This document shows positions 1-10,248 of a stretch of DNA of 64,000 bases, one piece after another (positions within the stretch are counted from its first letter, which is position 1; each line of letters begins with the position of its first letter). This DNA comes from Geosiphon pyriformis (lineage: Eukaryota; Glomeromycota; Glomeromycetes; Archaeosporales; Geosiphonaceae): NCBI GenBank assembly GCA_016748015.1, contig JAAOMT010000352.1, positions 722,030 through 786,029 on the forward strand, in the 5' to 3' direction. Both the position numbers and the translations under genes were made by a program. Below the pieces are notes generated by a model. The model made no database searches. It saw nothing but the letters and a program-made list of their open reading frames with translations, and was not told where the DNA came from.

Positions 1-40
1 GATATTAAAGATCAACAAGGAATTGATGATTTTTGATAAC

Positions 41-541
41 CAACAGCTTTGGATTTGTTGAATTTCTCCTCAGCTTTTGCCACATCTTCGGGTGAGACTC
101 GGCGTTTGGAAAGATCAATATAACCTACAAAATTATCGTTTCAAAATGAGGAATAATGTTTATTAGAATAAAATCAAAATATGAAAATCATAAAATAATG
201 TTAATTAAGGATAAGCTGCCTTTCTCTTTGTCTACTCTCAATACAACCACAACCTCGTTGCGTCCAACACGAATATGTTTCTGTATACTCCTGATACGTC
301 GCCTTGACAACTCAGAGAGCAAGATCATTCCCTCAATATTGTCATATTCTAGCTAAATTTCCGTAAAGAACAAATTCAAGCAATTGAAGCATAGAAAATA
401 TTTACAAAAATCAATTTAAAGTACCAGTTTTACATAAGCCCCCATTTCAGCGATCTGGCGTACATTAACCATTACAAGATCATCAATTTCTGGGTATTTT
501 GCTTCGTACATTCGGCATTGTGATTGTTGAAGGTTCGACAT
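41..541 (-). CDS. SUI2: Translation initiation factor eIF2 alpha subunit, 5' part (exons 1-3), runs off the left edge
   Basis: Alpha subunit of eIF2, which carries initiator Met-tRNA to the 40S ribosome. It is the target of the stress kinases that phosphorylate its Ser51. Exons read on the minus strand: 541-425 (39 codons from the ATG at 541), 352-220 and 124-41. They join in frame and give the S1-domain residues of the family: [35 protein letters not shown] and [14 protein letters not shown]. The serine in ELSRRR (residue 55 here) is the Ser51 equivalent. Intron 1 (424-353) is GT-AG. Intron 2 (219-125) has a GC donor and an AG acceptor. A third intron seems to start at 40 with GT and leaves the window, so the C-terminal domain is not seen. 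No frame breaks occur, in contrast to everything else here, which supports a live host gene. The exons are short and intron-split, so simple ORF calling misses them. Confidence 0.93.
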
Positions 542-819
542 GTTAAAGAAAAGAACCGACTAAATTAAGGAGTGCAAAAAGACCTGGCTTTAAGGATAGA
601 TCCACCAAGAGAATGGTAAAGGTATGAAACTTGGGAATTGATAAGACAAAAGTTTCATTCTAATTACTCATTATGTGAGATGTGACTCATCAAGTTCGGA
701 AATCGTTACTATTAAATGTTTTGGGCTTGAGCTCAATAAATCAAAATTAAATACAAAATTACATTGTTGTTTTATAAATGTTTCAAAATTTATAAAAAAA
801 ACTACTAAAAGCAGACACT
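542..819 (-). promoter_or_regulatory. Upstream region of the eIF2-alpha gene
   Basis: This non-coding stretch precedes the eIF2-alpha start codon and is less AT-rich than the repeats beyond it. It should hold the promoter. A TGACTCA heptamer, the bZIP (AP-1/Gcn4-type) consensus, lies at 683-689, about 142 bases before the start codon. One heptamer is weak evidence. I see no other clear element. Confidence 0.4.
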
Positions 820-1370
820 TCACTTTAAACAGTAATTATATCTTTATGTTTTTTATGCAAAGCAAAAAAAATGTTTAATAAAATAATAACCAAAATAACT
901 AAAATACCAATTGGTTTAACAATAAACTTAATTATAAAAACTAAAACACTCAATTCAAATTTTAAAAAAACCAAATAAAAACCAACCAAAAGATCAATAA
1001 CAATAACAGTTAGAGAACCAACAATAAAAAAATCCAAAAAAGCAGAAGCAAAAACCATAATATAAAATTTAATTTTAATAAAAAATGATTTAAAATTTTT
1101 ATAAAAGACAATAAATTAAAATAAAAACTTAAAAAAGAGAAAATATAATATCTTATAGTTTAAAGTTAGATAATTAAAACCTTAATACTTGAAATACTAT
1201 CAATATTTATGTGTTTTTTACCAAATATAATACTTTTTTAAAATACTAATTTTGATAATAATAATATTTAGATTATTTTTAAAACCAAAAGTATTAATTA
1301 TATATTAAAATTATCTAACAGAATTAAGAAAGTAAAAAATAAAACAAGTTTGATTACTAATTTAAAAAAC
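820..1370. repeat. AT-rich ancient repeat, copy 1, left piece
   Basis: Very AT-rich sequence with no intact gene. By eye it aligns with 19430-19660 and with 19860-19975: shared strings include aataaccaaaataa near 885 and 19480, and attactaattt near 1354 and 19953. It therefore belongs to the same old repeat as the AT-rich blocks further right, and LINE-1 inserted into it. A hydrophobic minus-strand ORF at 825-1058 looks like chance in AT-rich DNA. Confidence 0.55.
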
Positions 1371-2642
1371 ACTTTTTTCTTTCATTCATCCCAAATTTTC
1401 AGAAAAGAGTCAAAAGTTTTTGAAAGAAGTTTTTTCACCATTTAGTACAATAAAACCAAACTGTTTTTTGATTTCGAGATCACTGTTGGCTCTAGTATTG
1501 CTGTCATGAAGAATATTGTTAAAAATTCTGGCTCTAATAAGGACTTCAAACCTGTTTTATTGAGAAAAAAAAGAAAAAGTGTTGCTTTAAAAGAGGGTAT
1601 TGGTGACAAAAAAGAGTCTATTCAGATGCTTAATGGTTGTTCATAGAATTTTGAGACTAGTAATACTACTGAGTCTAATAGTATTAATATAAAGAAAAAA
1701 TGTCTGGTAGAGGAAACCAGCTTTGACTATAGTAAGAGTGGTGTTTTTGCTAATAGGGGTTCTAATCAGATGCCTAAGAGGCCAAATATTAAGACAAAAA
1801 AAGCATTGAACAAGCCATTAGGGAAGATTAATTTCTCAAGTCATAATAATAATAATAATAATAATGTTCTCTTGGATGTTCCTTTGAAACTCCCCCCTCT
1901 TTTAAAGAATTTGGTCAATGTTTTTGTTAGAAAAACTTTTACTTTGGATATTGGTCTGAATAAAATAGTTGGAAAATCTTCTCAAGAAAAATTTACAGTG
2001 GTCAGAAAATTATTTTCAGATATTAATGGTTTTGAGAAGACTTTTACTTCCTTAAAATTTTTTGGGATTATTTGAACAACATTTACTTCCAAAGTGAATT
2101 TAATAAAAGTTACTAAAAAGGCTATCAGTGTAAAAATCTTAGTAAATACTGATCTCAAAAAATTTACTGGACATTCAGATCAAGCTGTGGTGTTAAAAAA
2201 AATTCCAGTTGGAACATTAACTGAGACTGTGCATGCTGTATTAGCCAAATATAGTATAATAGTGTTAATCAAGATACAATTGGTGAGTTTATGACAAAAA
2301 GCTGTAGTCAAATTTGGTAAAATTGAACAAGCTGATTTGGTTACAGCTTGTTGGTCTATTCTGGTTAGGAAAGATGCTGTATATATGGCCAGAGCTGATT
2401 AGGTTAAGGAATCATGGGATGCAAGAAATTATTATAGAGCACTGTTCTATACTCTGCCAATGGGAATGAATGCTCATGATATTTGGGATTTTATTGGTTC
2501 TGTGAATGGGAAAACATGTGCAATTGATTGCCATCCAATTATGTATGCTCAGACCAGATGTGTTGTTGTGTGTTTTGAATTAGCCAAATCCTTGGATGCT
2601 GTTATGAACATTACTCCAGTTTTGAAGAGTGTGAATATACAT

Positions 2643-3729
2643 TGTTACTTGAGTAAAAAAACCAATCCAAAGTTATGAAAAAATGTAACCAAAACATAAC
2701 ATAATACAGAATAGTGCACAATAACATTGGATAACATATTATAACATAAAATAACATGTTATAACACAGGATAACACAAAATAGTGTGCAATAACATTGG
2801 ATAAACACATTATAGCGTAAGATAATGTGTTATAACACAGGATAACACAGAATAACATGTAATAATATCAGATAACATATTATAACATAAGATAACTAGC
2901 AATAATGTAGAAAAACAAAGCAATAACAGAAATAACAAAACAATAGCTAGCAATAGCGAGACAATTGAAAGCAATCCTGTAAAACCAAAAGAATGTATAA
3001 AAGCAAGTAGTTATAAAAATTAAAAAAACAGACAGATAGATTCAAACTTTTAGACAAAAATCAAATATCCATACCCCTTTATTATTTATTATCTTCCTTA
3101 TTTTGTCTTCTGAAATAAACCAATTATTAAAGAAATTAGAATCATGAATTTATGTTCTCGAACTTCATAGAATTTACATGAATTAACTCTTGTCTTATAC
3201 CTTTATTCTAGGACAGATGCTCTTAGCATAACCACTTCAAACTATTAACAATTTGGACCAATCGCTCTTGATCACAGTAATTGATGATACTAATTTATTT
3301 TTTCTTTCTTTTCTTTTCTTTTCTTTTCTTTTTCTTTCTTATTTTTTTGTGGAATAGCAACATAGTAAAATTGACTGTCTGGAAATAGACTTCGTGATAG
3401 TCTGGTAAAAAAAGGAAGCTCCTCTTAAGTTTTGGATATTAACATTATCTTGTTAGCTTACCAGAAGGGTGAAAAGACAATGTCAGACCCTAACAACTAC
3501 ACTCGTTAGCTCAGAGAAGAAAGCTCATATTTACAGAAAATGTTGCAATCGACGAAAAACAAACTCTGTGCTTTATAACCAAAGAACTCAACAAGTAAAA
3601 TCACATCTAAGAATAGATCTTCAGAGACTGATAATCAAGACTAAGCCAATAGAATTATGCAGAAAATGCATCATTAATAATTGAAAGCACCAAACATTAT
3701 CATTTTTCATACCAAGTTTACCTGTAATA
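2643..3729 (+). repeat. 5' LTR of element A
   Basis: Starts TGTTACTTGAG and ends CCTGTAATA, a decayed form of the GTAACA end seen in sister LTRs. It aligns along its length with 10249-11344 and 41732-42762. It holds a GATAA-rich tandem array (2690-2905), a pyrimidine tract of TTTTC units (3298-3346), and a TATATAA-like box (gtataaaag at 2996-3004) that may be the promoter. Confidence 0.92.
2690..2905 (+). promoter_or_regulatory. Tandem GATAA / GTTATAAC array in the LTR
   Basis: Degenerate short tandem units of the form gataacatgttataacacag fill this stretch. At least seven GATAA cores and several GTTATAAC palindromes are visible. The same array occurs at 10306-10520 and 41776-41960. Its place upstream of the TATA-like box fits a U3 enhancer. 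GATAA is the core bound by fungal GATA factors, but binding here is inference. Confidence 0.5.
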
Positions 3730-3731
3730 TT

Positions 3732-3748
3732 TGGTGCTCTCTGTGAGG
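3732..3748 (+). other. Primer-binding site of element A
   Basis: TGGTGCTCTCTGTGAGG begins three bases after the LTR, where minus-strand DNA synthesis is primed by a tRNA. TGG pairs with the tRNA CCA end. Exactly the same 17 bases occur in element B (31816-31832, minus strand), and a one-base variant in D. I cannot name the tRNA. Confidence 0.75.
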
Positions 3749-3790
3749 TTATAAATTCACAGAGACAGAGCATCCCAGAGATACACAAAA

Positions 3791-5110
3791 GTGGCAACTA
3801 TTGGAACAATAGAAAAAGACCATTCCTCATATGGAAGAGCACTATTTCAATATTTTTGAAAAAATCTAGGAATACCAGCAGAAACTACCATCACAGAAAG
3901 TGACTTTTGCAACTATATCAATGCAAAAATCAACTGCTTGTTAAGCCGTGCAACTGACACAGAAAGACTTGGAAAACAAATCCATCAAAACTTATTAAGA
4001 TACTGAACAACTATCACTACTCAAGTAATTGCTGAAACTCTACGCATAGTCAATACAGACATTAAACACTATGTAACAAAATGATTTCTTCAAGTATAAC
4101 AACCAATAGAATCCAATCTGGAGGGATATGAGTACAGATTCAATAATCTTACAACTGTCCAAGACAAATCCACAGTCAACAAAAAACCAAGGATCTTCTC
4201 CCCAACAACTCTATCATACTATTAAACACCCTAAAATAGAATTGTATTTAACCCACCCCCAGAAACCCAGTCAGAAATACCACAAACTTCTGGAAATTTA
4301 CACTCTTAAAATCAACACAATTGGACCAAATCATTAAGAAAATACGGATTGCTGTTTGAAAATCTTACCCCAACAGCCGGTCAAACAGAAGAAAACATGT
4401 CAACTTGGGAACAACCACTAACAACTAGGATGATAACAAAGCTATTCAAGTGCTGTCATTCTTTCTAACCAGAACTGCCAATTTGTGGTACCAAAGCCTT
4501 GCAGAAAAGCCTACCTTTTTTACAGAGTTTAAACTTGTATTTCTGTAATACTTCTGTGACTCTAATACACTCATCCAATTGCAAAATCAATTCAGTATAA
4601 TAAAACAAAATGACCATGAAGCAGTAACTACTTATCTTGGAAGATTCAATCAGGTCCTTCGACAAATCCTAGCCATCGAGCAGAATTATTATACCACCAT
4701 ACAAGTCCTCAATCAATTCATTAAAGAACTAAAAAGCAGCCTTCTAAGATCTGTACAACCTCACCATCTGGCAAACCTACAAGAAACAGTTACTCTTACT
4801 TGTGATTTTGAGTTGGCTGAGCAAGAAGCGAATTATACTCAAGCTGTTAATTTAACCATCAATAGAACCTCTGACATCAATGCAAAAATAACCCAATTAA
4901 GTGAGAAATTAACTCAGAAAATTTAAGAATTTATCAACCACCACAATGGAGAGAAAATAACAACAACAGCAAATACCCACAGCAACAAAATCATTAGCAA
5001 CAGCAACAACTTTGGAGATCTGATCTCCACAACTGTTACTACTGCCAAAAACCAGGACACATTGTCTGTAACTACAGAAAAAAGATAATGAACCAAAATT
5101 AAGGAAACCA
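3791..5110 (+). pseudogene. Element A gag (capsid/nucleocapsid)
   Basis: Structural protein of the retrotransposon particle. Several reading-frame pieces match the gag of A2 and B: an N-terminal block (ITESDFCNYINAKINCLL, about 3890-3945), a capsid block at 4579-4926 (TYLGRFNQVLRQILAIEQ) and a zinc knuckle at 5033-5090 (CYYCQKPGHI). The fourth knuckle ligand reads Tyr instead of Cys. Many stops and shifts occur. The expected start codon reads GTG at 3791, as in B; A2 has GTA. Confidence 0.8.
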
Positions 5111-5399
5111 ATACCAGCAACCAAGATATTAGTAAAACACAGTATTCCAATATTCCATATCTCAAAATCAACCACTCCAGTATGCATAACAAGTCCCGTA
5201 CACTCAACCACCACCCTGGAATTATTATCAACTATTACCAATAACACAAGCAATCTCTCACTATCAAACTCCTTCTTGCAGCCAGCCCAGACCTCAAGCC
5301 ATAGACTATAATCAGAGATAGAGGAATTCCAACAACAATCAGACACAAACCAACAGTGAACCGTCTTAACCAATCCCTTGTGGTTTTGCCCAATCTTGA

Positions 5400-6008
5400 T
5401 TGACACCAATCAGATACCCGAATCAAGCTTTCTACTTCAATTTCACAGAAGATCAGAGTTTTGATAAATCTACATCCATGGAAGAAAAGGATGTAAAGCA
5501 AACCTCCAAACCTTCCAAGCAAACAAAAAGCAATATTCCACCAGTCATTATTACCAAGAACACCACCTTAGCCATGATATTTTCATTTGACATCAATAAT
5601 TTGAACACCTATAGCCTTTTTAGTAGAGCAGCCATCAATGAGAATAAACCAATAATGGCCTTATACACTAATGCCAGAGTCAGAGGAATAGACATTAAAT
5701 TAATCCTGAATAGCGGATCAGCCAGTAGCATAATTACAAAGCAGCTCATGGACCAACTAGATTGCCGAATAGACCATGCTACTACTGCTCAGATCATTAC
5801 AGCAAATGGAAACACAAAAATTCCGATAGGAGAAATTGACAACTTCTCCTTTGAAATTAATGGAATCCAGATCCCTATTAAAGTATTCATCATGAAAACT
5901 ACTCAATATCAAACTCTGGTAGAAAATGATTGGTTGTCAAAAGCCAATGCTACTCTCGACTGGAACACCCAAAAACTTCAACTCATGTTTAATAAACAGT
6001 ATGTCTGA
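5400..6008 (+). pseudogene. Element A retropepsin-like aspartic protease
   Basis: Protease that would process the Gag-Pol polyprotein. The reading frame is open for 202 codons. The active-site motif reads ILNSGSASSI instead of the family's DSG, so the catalytic Asp is Asn. The flap-side block TANGNTKIPIGEI and the end LVENDWLSKANATLDW match B (29174-29623). It looks catalytically dead from the Asp-to-Asn change alone. Confidence 0.85.
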
Positions 6009-6099
6009 GTCCTAGCTATGTGCAGATACTTCAAAACCCAACATACTAAGGAACCCTTTATTGAATTCGAAGACACACCACTACTACTGACCATCGAGA

Positions 6100-7086
6100 T
6101 CTATTAGGTTTCATGGGCAGATGACTATCGAACTGAACTACTCCCACCACTAACCTGGGAAAAAAAAGGAAAAGACAAAGCTGAAAAAGAGCCCCAATCA
6201 TTATCAATAGGATACATAACCTTGGACCAAAGAAATCTATTTTACCAACCTCTAAGACTAATATGTGTCGATTGTAGAAAAAAGCTATCCACTATGGATG
6301 CATGTATTGGAGACAACAAAGAATGGCCCACTGCCACCAAATACTACTGCAGACCTTGTTTACTGGAAAGATTTGGATGACCAAAACAACAAGACAAGTA
6401 AAACAACATGCCATGCCTCACATGTGACAAGATCTTGTCTGATAAAGGACTCTGGAATGATGTGTCTAACAGAGGAGGAACATGCAATGAGGCTTGTCAA
6501 TACATCATATTAATTAACAATTGGATATAAAAGGAAACCTCCATCAAAGACACTTGGAAACAAGCACTCAATAGGCTGGATGGTTATCCACATGATAACC
6601 ACAAAATCTGAAGAATGGCAAGCACCAAAGCTAAAGGCACCATGCCCAAAAAGATATGAGAAATCAAGAACAACTCTTGGATGCCTGAATATAATAGACC
6701 CAACTACCCCGTGGATGATTTCTTCACAGATAACTCAAATGTATTTCAGAACTAATATCAGGAATTGGCCCCAACTCATAAAGAACAAGAGCAAAGATTG
6801 GCCAATTTGAATACCAAACTGTGATTATTGTTTGATTCTCTGTCACTTTCAGTACTGTGACAAATGTGATCTCATGTTTAATCCACCTCCAAGAATACTG
6901 TTTCCAATCACTGAACTACCTGAGTCCAAAGAAAAAGAGGTATTAATCACTGAGGACATGTCGTTTTAAGATTCAACTAAGGATACCGAAACAGAACAGT
7001 ACCTCGCATATCTCAATCTATTCAAAAAACTGGAGCTAAAATGGTACAGTAACAACAAGGAAGAAATCTGCTCCAAAAGAGCACAT
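6100..7086 (+). pseudogene. Element A cysteine-rich (zinc-binding) module and spacer
   Basis: Lies between protease and dUTPase. Across several frames one can read C-V-D-C (6266), Y-Y-C-R-P-C (6345), M-P-C-L-T-C (6412) and G-T-C-N-E-A-C (6478), a run of paired cysteines that should bind zinc. A second cluster near 6860 has decayed. The order is the same as in B (28519-28920) and A2 (35530-36250). I cannot place it in a named family. It resembles LIM or treble-clef spacing only loosely. Confidence 0.6.
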
Positions 7087-7839
7087 AACACTGATGCCAG
7101 TTTTGATCTATGATACTCTGGACAATTACTCATTATTATAGCCCCACATTCCCTTGTAAAAATAGATCTTAAGATAGCATTAGAAATTCTTGTTAGTACA
7201 ATAGTACAAGTTGCCTCTCGATTTAGTCTAGCCAAAAAAGGAATTGATGTAAAATAAGGAATCATCAATGCTAATTACACAGGAAACATCATCGTGATGC
7301 TACAGAACAATTCAAGTAGACCCTACAAAATAGAATCACAAGAAAAGATTGCCCAGACTATCTTTCTATCTCTAGTCAAAATACCCCAATTGACTCCAGT
7401 AACAACCCAAGAAGAATTAGACCTTACTGCCTGAGGAATCAATGGGTTTGAATCAAGTGGAAGAGAAAATGTACCAGTTAATTTCATGGAGGAAGACAGT
7501 GACCAGATAGAATTTATTTATACCAACACTGTTATTTCCATTCCCTTATACCAACAATACACTCTCAAGATGAATCGAAAAATCCAAGATCAAGCCCTGT
7601 TATTTGAAGCCAGTTTTGAAATCTGTTCTTTAGCCAATGTTGCTAATCTATACCTACTGGCCAAAGCCCATAAACACTTCAAAATTCCCATCCATAACCT
7701 GACAGAAGATTTTATTGAAATCTCTGAAGGGACTCTCATTGGTTCCATATCCACAGATATTCAGAATCCTAAAAAACTCCAGTCCATTCTAGACTTCGCA
7801 CAATTATTTTTATTCTGCAACATTACCTCACAAGTATGA
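7087..7839 (+). pseudogene. Element A dUTPase domain (7087-7465) and beta-rich linker (7486-7839)
   Basis: Trimeric-type dUTPase, which hydrolyses dUTP to dUMP and would keep uracil out of element DNA. Motif 1 reads TDASFDL, motif 2 ASRFSLA, motif 3 GIINANYTG (family IID, so the catalytic Asp is Asn), motif 4 QEKIAQTIFL, and motif 5 GINGFESSGR. Stops lie at 7111 and 7255 and within motif 5. The linker (117 codons open) is beta-strand-like, with IPLYQQYTLKMNR and AKAHKHFKIPIHN, and leads into the reverse transcriptase. Dead, but clearly the same insert as in B and A2. Confidence 0.85.
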
Positions 7840-7842
7840 AAT

Positions 7843-8760
7843 TTGCCAAAAGAAAATTACTTGCTCACACCAGAAGAGATCAATAAATTGAATTTAGGAA
7901 ATTTAAGTACTTTACAACAAATGCAACTCAAAGTCTTTCTGAATCAGTATGCTGATGTCTTTGTCAGCGAAAATGAGTTTGGATGCACTGACATCATAAA
8001 GCATCAGATTGATACAGAAGATGCTTGACCGATTAAGCAATGAGCTTACCACATACTCCCATCTGGCAATAATTGGATTAAACAGGAAGTACAATGAATG
8101 CTTAACAATGAACTGATTAAAAAATCATTAAGCCTTTGGTTCTCTCCAATAGTATTAGTTACAAAGAAGAATAGAAAAGTATGATTCTGCATAGATTACC
8201 AAAAACTAAATAGTGTTACATGAAAAGATAGTTATCCCACTCCCCTCATTCAAGAAATTCTGGACAATCTAGGAAAAAAGAAATGGTTCTTGTCATTAGA
8301 TCTAGCAAGTGGTTATTGGCAAGTTAAAATGGACCCCAAAGACAAAAAAAAAACAGCGTTTACCACTCGAGATGGAAACTTCGAGTTTAACATAATGCCT
8401 TTTGGACTCTGCAATGCTCCTGCCACATTCCAATGCCTCATGAATATTGTATACAAAGAAATCCTGTGGAAATCAGTCATAGTATATCTAGACAACACCA
8501 ATGTCTTTTCTAAAACATTTGATGAACATTTGCTCCACTTGCAACAAATCTTCAAATGCCTTCAAGATGCTGGATTGAAACTAAATTCTGATAAATGCTT
8601 CTTCAAGAAAACCAAACTGAAATTTTTAGGACATGTGATTGGCAAAGACAAAGTAAAACTGATCCAGACAAAATCCAAAAGGTCAAAAATTTTCCAGCCC
8701 CAATCAACCTATGAGAGCTATGAAGATTTTTAGGATTGACTGGATACTACCACTAATTTG
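7843..8760 (+). pseudogene. Element A reverse transcriptase
   Basis: RNA/DNA-dependent DNA polymerase of the element. The N-terminal lead-in is 7843-8028. The core at 8290-8733 shows LDLASGYWQVKMDPKDK (catalytic Asp region) and MPFGLCNAPATFQ. The YxDD box reads YLDNTNVFS at about 8488-8514, so the second catalytic Asp is Asn. The end VIGKDKVKL continues with a frameshift near 8660. Stops occur at 8026 and 8041. Confidence 0.9.
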
Positions 8761-8798
8761 TCAAAGGATTCTCAACTATCACAAAACTTCTTCATCAC

Positions 8799-9190
8799 TT
8801 GTTGTCCAAATACATGCCACACCTGTGGAAAGAAGAGCAACAAAAGGCCTTCAACTATCTTAAACAGCAATTAATTACATCTCCAATACTGATCTATCTC
8901 AATTTCATCAAACAATTTATTGTCGCTACAGATGCATCAAAGAATGCACTAGGAGCTGTATTATTACAAATAAAACTGAACAGAAGAGAACATTCAATTG
9001 CCTATGCCAGTTGCAGTACCAGCCCAGCAGAAAAAATATATAGCACAACAGATTTGAAATGCCTCACCATTTATTGGGCCATACAGACTTGGAAACATTA
9101 CCTCAGTCAACTATTTGACCTATATACCAACCACAAAGGACTTATTTGGTTATTCAACAATCCACAACTAAAAAGAAAATATGTGAAATA
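8799..9190 (+). pseudogene. Element A RNase H and tether
   Basis: RNase H that removes the RNA strand. FIVATDASKNALGAVLLQ holds the first Asp. The Glu region reads TTDLKCLTIYWA, with Lys where the family has Glu (ELECL). The third acidic position reads YTNHKGL with Asn for Asp. A2 shows the same Lys and Asn. The reading frame continues into a tether of about 75 codons (9146-9420), where homology to A2 stops at the integrase deletion. Confidence 0.82.
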
Positions 9191-9414
9191 GAGTACTTAT
9201 CTGCAACAATTCCCACTCAAAGTTCATTACAAGAAAGGATCCAAGAACACCAATGCCAACAATTTGTTGAGGATGCCACAAACCTAATTTCAGATCCATG
9301 GACACACTCACTTATTAATGACTACATTAGTACCTGTCAACACTACGTTTCAAGAAGATATTATCTCAACAGAAACAAAGTACCATACAAAAACAAGCCT
9401 GAAATTATTTTATT

Positions 9415-9440
9415 CAAGACAACATACAGCAAATTAAATT
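9415..9440 (+). other. Deletion junction that removed the integrase of element A
   Basis: The tether ends ATTTTATTCAAGACAAC and jumps to ATACAGCAAATTAAATTGGG. In A2 these two sequences lie apart: the first near 38720 and the second near 40912. The integrase and a solo LTR lie between them. Both sides share a short ACAA string, which suits a microhomology deletion of about 1.25 kb of element sequence. Confidence 0.75.
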
Positions 9441-9498
9441 GGGAAATTCAAATATATATAGCATTTGAAAAGCAGCAAGAAACAATAGAAATTTCAAC

Positions 9499-10233
9499 AT
9501 GGACTTTTCAGATCAAATTTTAAAATTATCTAAACAATTATTTGAAACAATTCAAAAATCTCCTGCTCAAATAGAAATAACAATTAATAAAAAAGAGATA
9601 TGGTACAAAAATAAGAGCAGAAGAAAAGAGGACAAGAGTTCAATTAGAACTAAATGTTTCCTTTCTTACCTACCACTCGAAAGACAATGTTAGAAGAAAA
9701 ATTGCCTTCAGATGGGAAGTGGAGAAGAAAGAGGCAAAGAACGAAAAAAAAGTTACAAAAGAAGATACTTAGTTCCTGAGCTCAAAGAAATAAAAGAAGC
9801 TTTAGCTCGTGAAACCAAACTCCCCAAAACAGGGGAGTGGACACCTAATAATGCCTAGGAATGGAAAAAAAGACTTCCTTCAGCATATTGGTTCTACAAA
9901 ATTGGAGAACAGCTTGACTTAAAAACACCATATAAAAACCTCAGCCAGAAAACATTCAACAAAGAAGCAATACAACAAGTAGAAAAGTTTGTAGAGAAAA
10001 ACAACCTGACCCTACATTACAAAGCAGTATACCGACTATATGTCACTTTCCAATATTGTCCAAACATACTGTTATATGAATCAATAAAGATGATAATAAT
10101 TAACAACATAAGACAAATTACCAATTGACAGTTCGAAGACCTATGAAAAACAATACTCGACGCAATCATTGAACATTACACAAACGAAAACATAAGAACA
10201 AATACATACGATTTTGCAAGAGCTCAATTTTAA
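9499..10233 (+). pseudogene. Element A ORF3, conserved protein of unknown function after pol
   Basis: One frame of about 245 codons from MDFSDQILKLSKQLFE to YDFARAQF, ending in TAA at the polypurine tract. In-frame stops occur at about 9694, 9856 and 10126. It is lysine-rich with no signal peptide or membrane segment in view, so it does not look like an envelope protein. Related proteins occur at the same place in A2 (40983-41716) and B (24180-23527, minus). Shared blocks are QQVEKFVEKNNLTL / QQLEHFVGKNNLST and the end (F)ARAQF / NRAQY. I do not recognise the family. Confidence 0.75.
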
Positions 10234-10248
10234 AAAAAGAGAGATAAT
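10231..10248 (+). other. Polypurine tract of element A
   Basis: TAAAAAAAGAGAGATAAT precedes the 3' LTR directly. It is the expected primer for plus-strand DNA synthesis. The A2 counterpart is at 41714-41731. The first bases are the stop codon of ORF3. Confidence 0.75.

Noticed and set aside
825-1058. Hydrophobic 77-codon protein
   Set aside because: Chance ORF in AT-rich DNA; not conserved in the second copy of the repeat.
2611-2808. Cys/Tyr-rich small ORF (also 41625-42022 on the minus strand)
   Set aside because: It is the antisense reading of the GATAA tandem array and its repeats come from the DNA array.
6265-6513. A LIM domain
   Set aside because: Cys pairs are similar in style but the spacing and the His/Asp ligands do not fit well.
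9499-10233. ORF3 as an envelope gene
   Set aside because: No signal peptide, membrane helix or furin-like site is seen; the protein is charged and lysine-rich.
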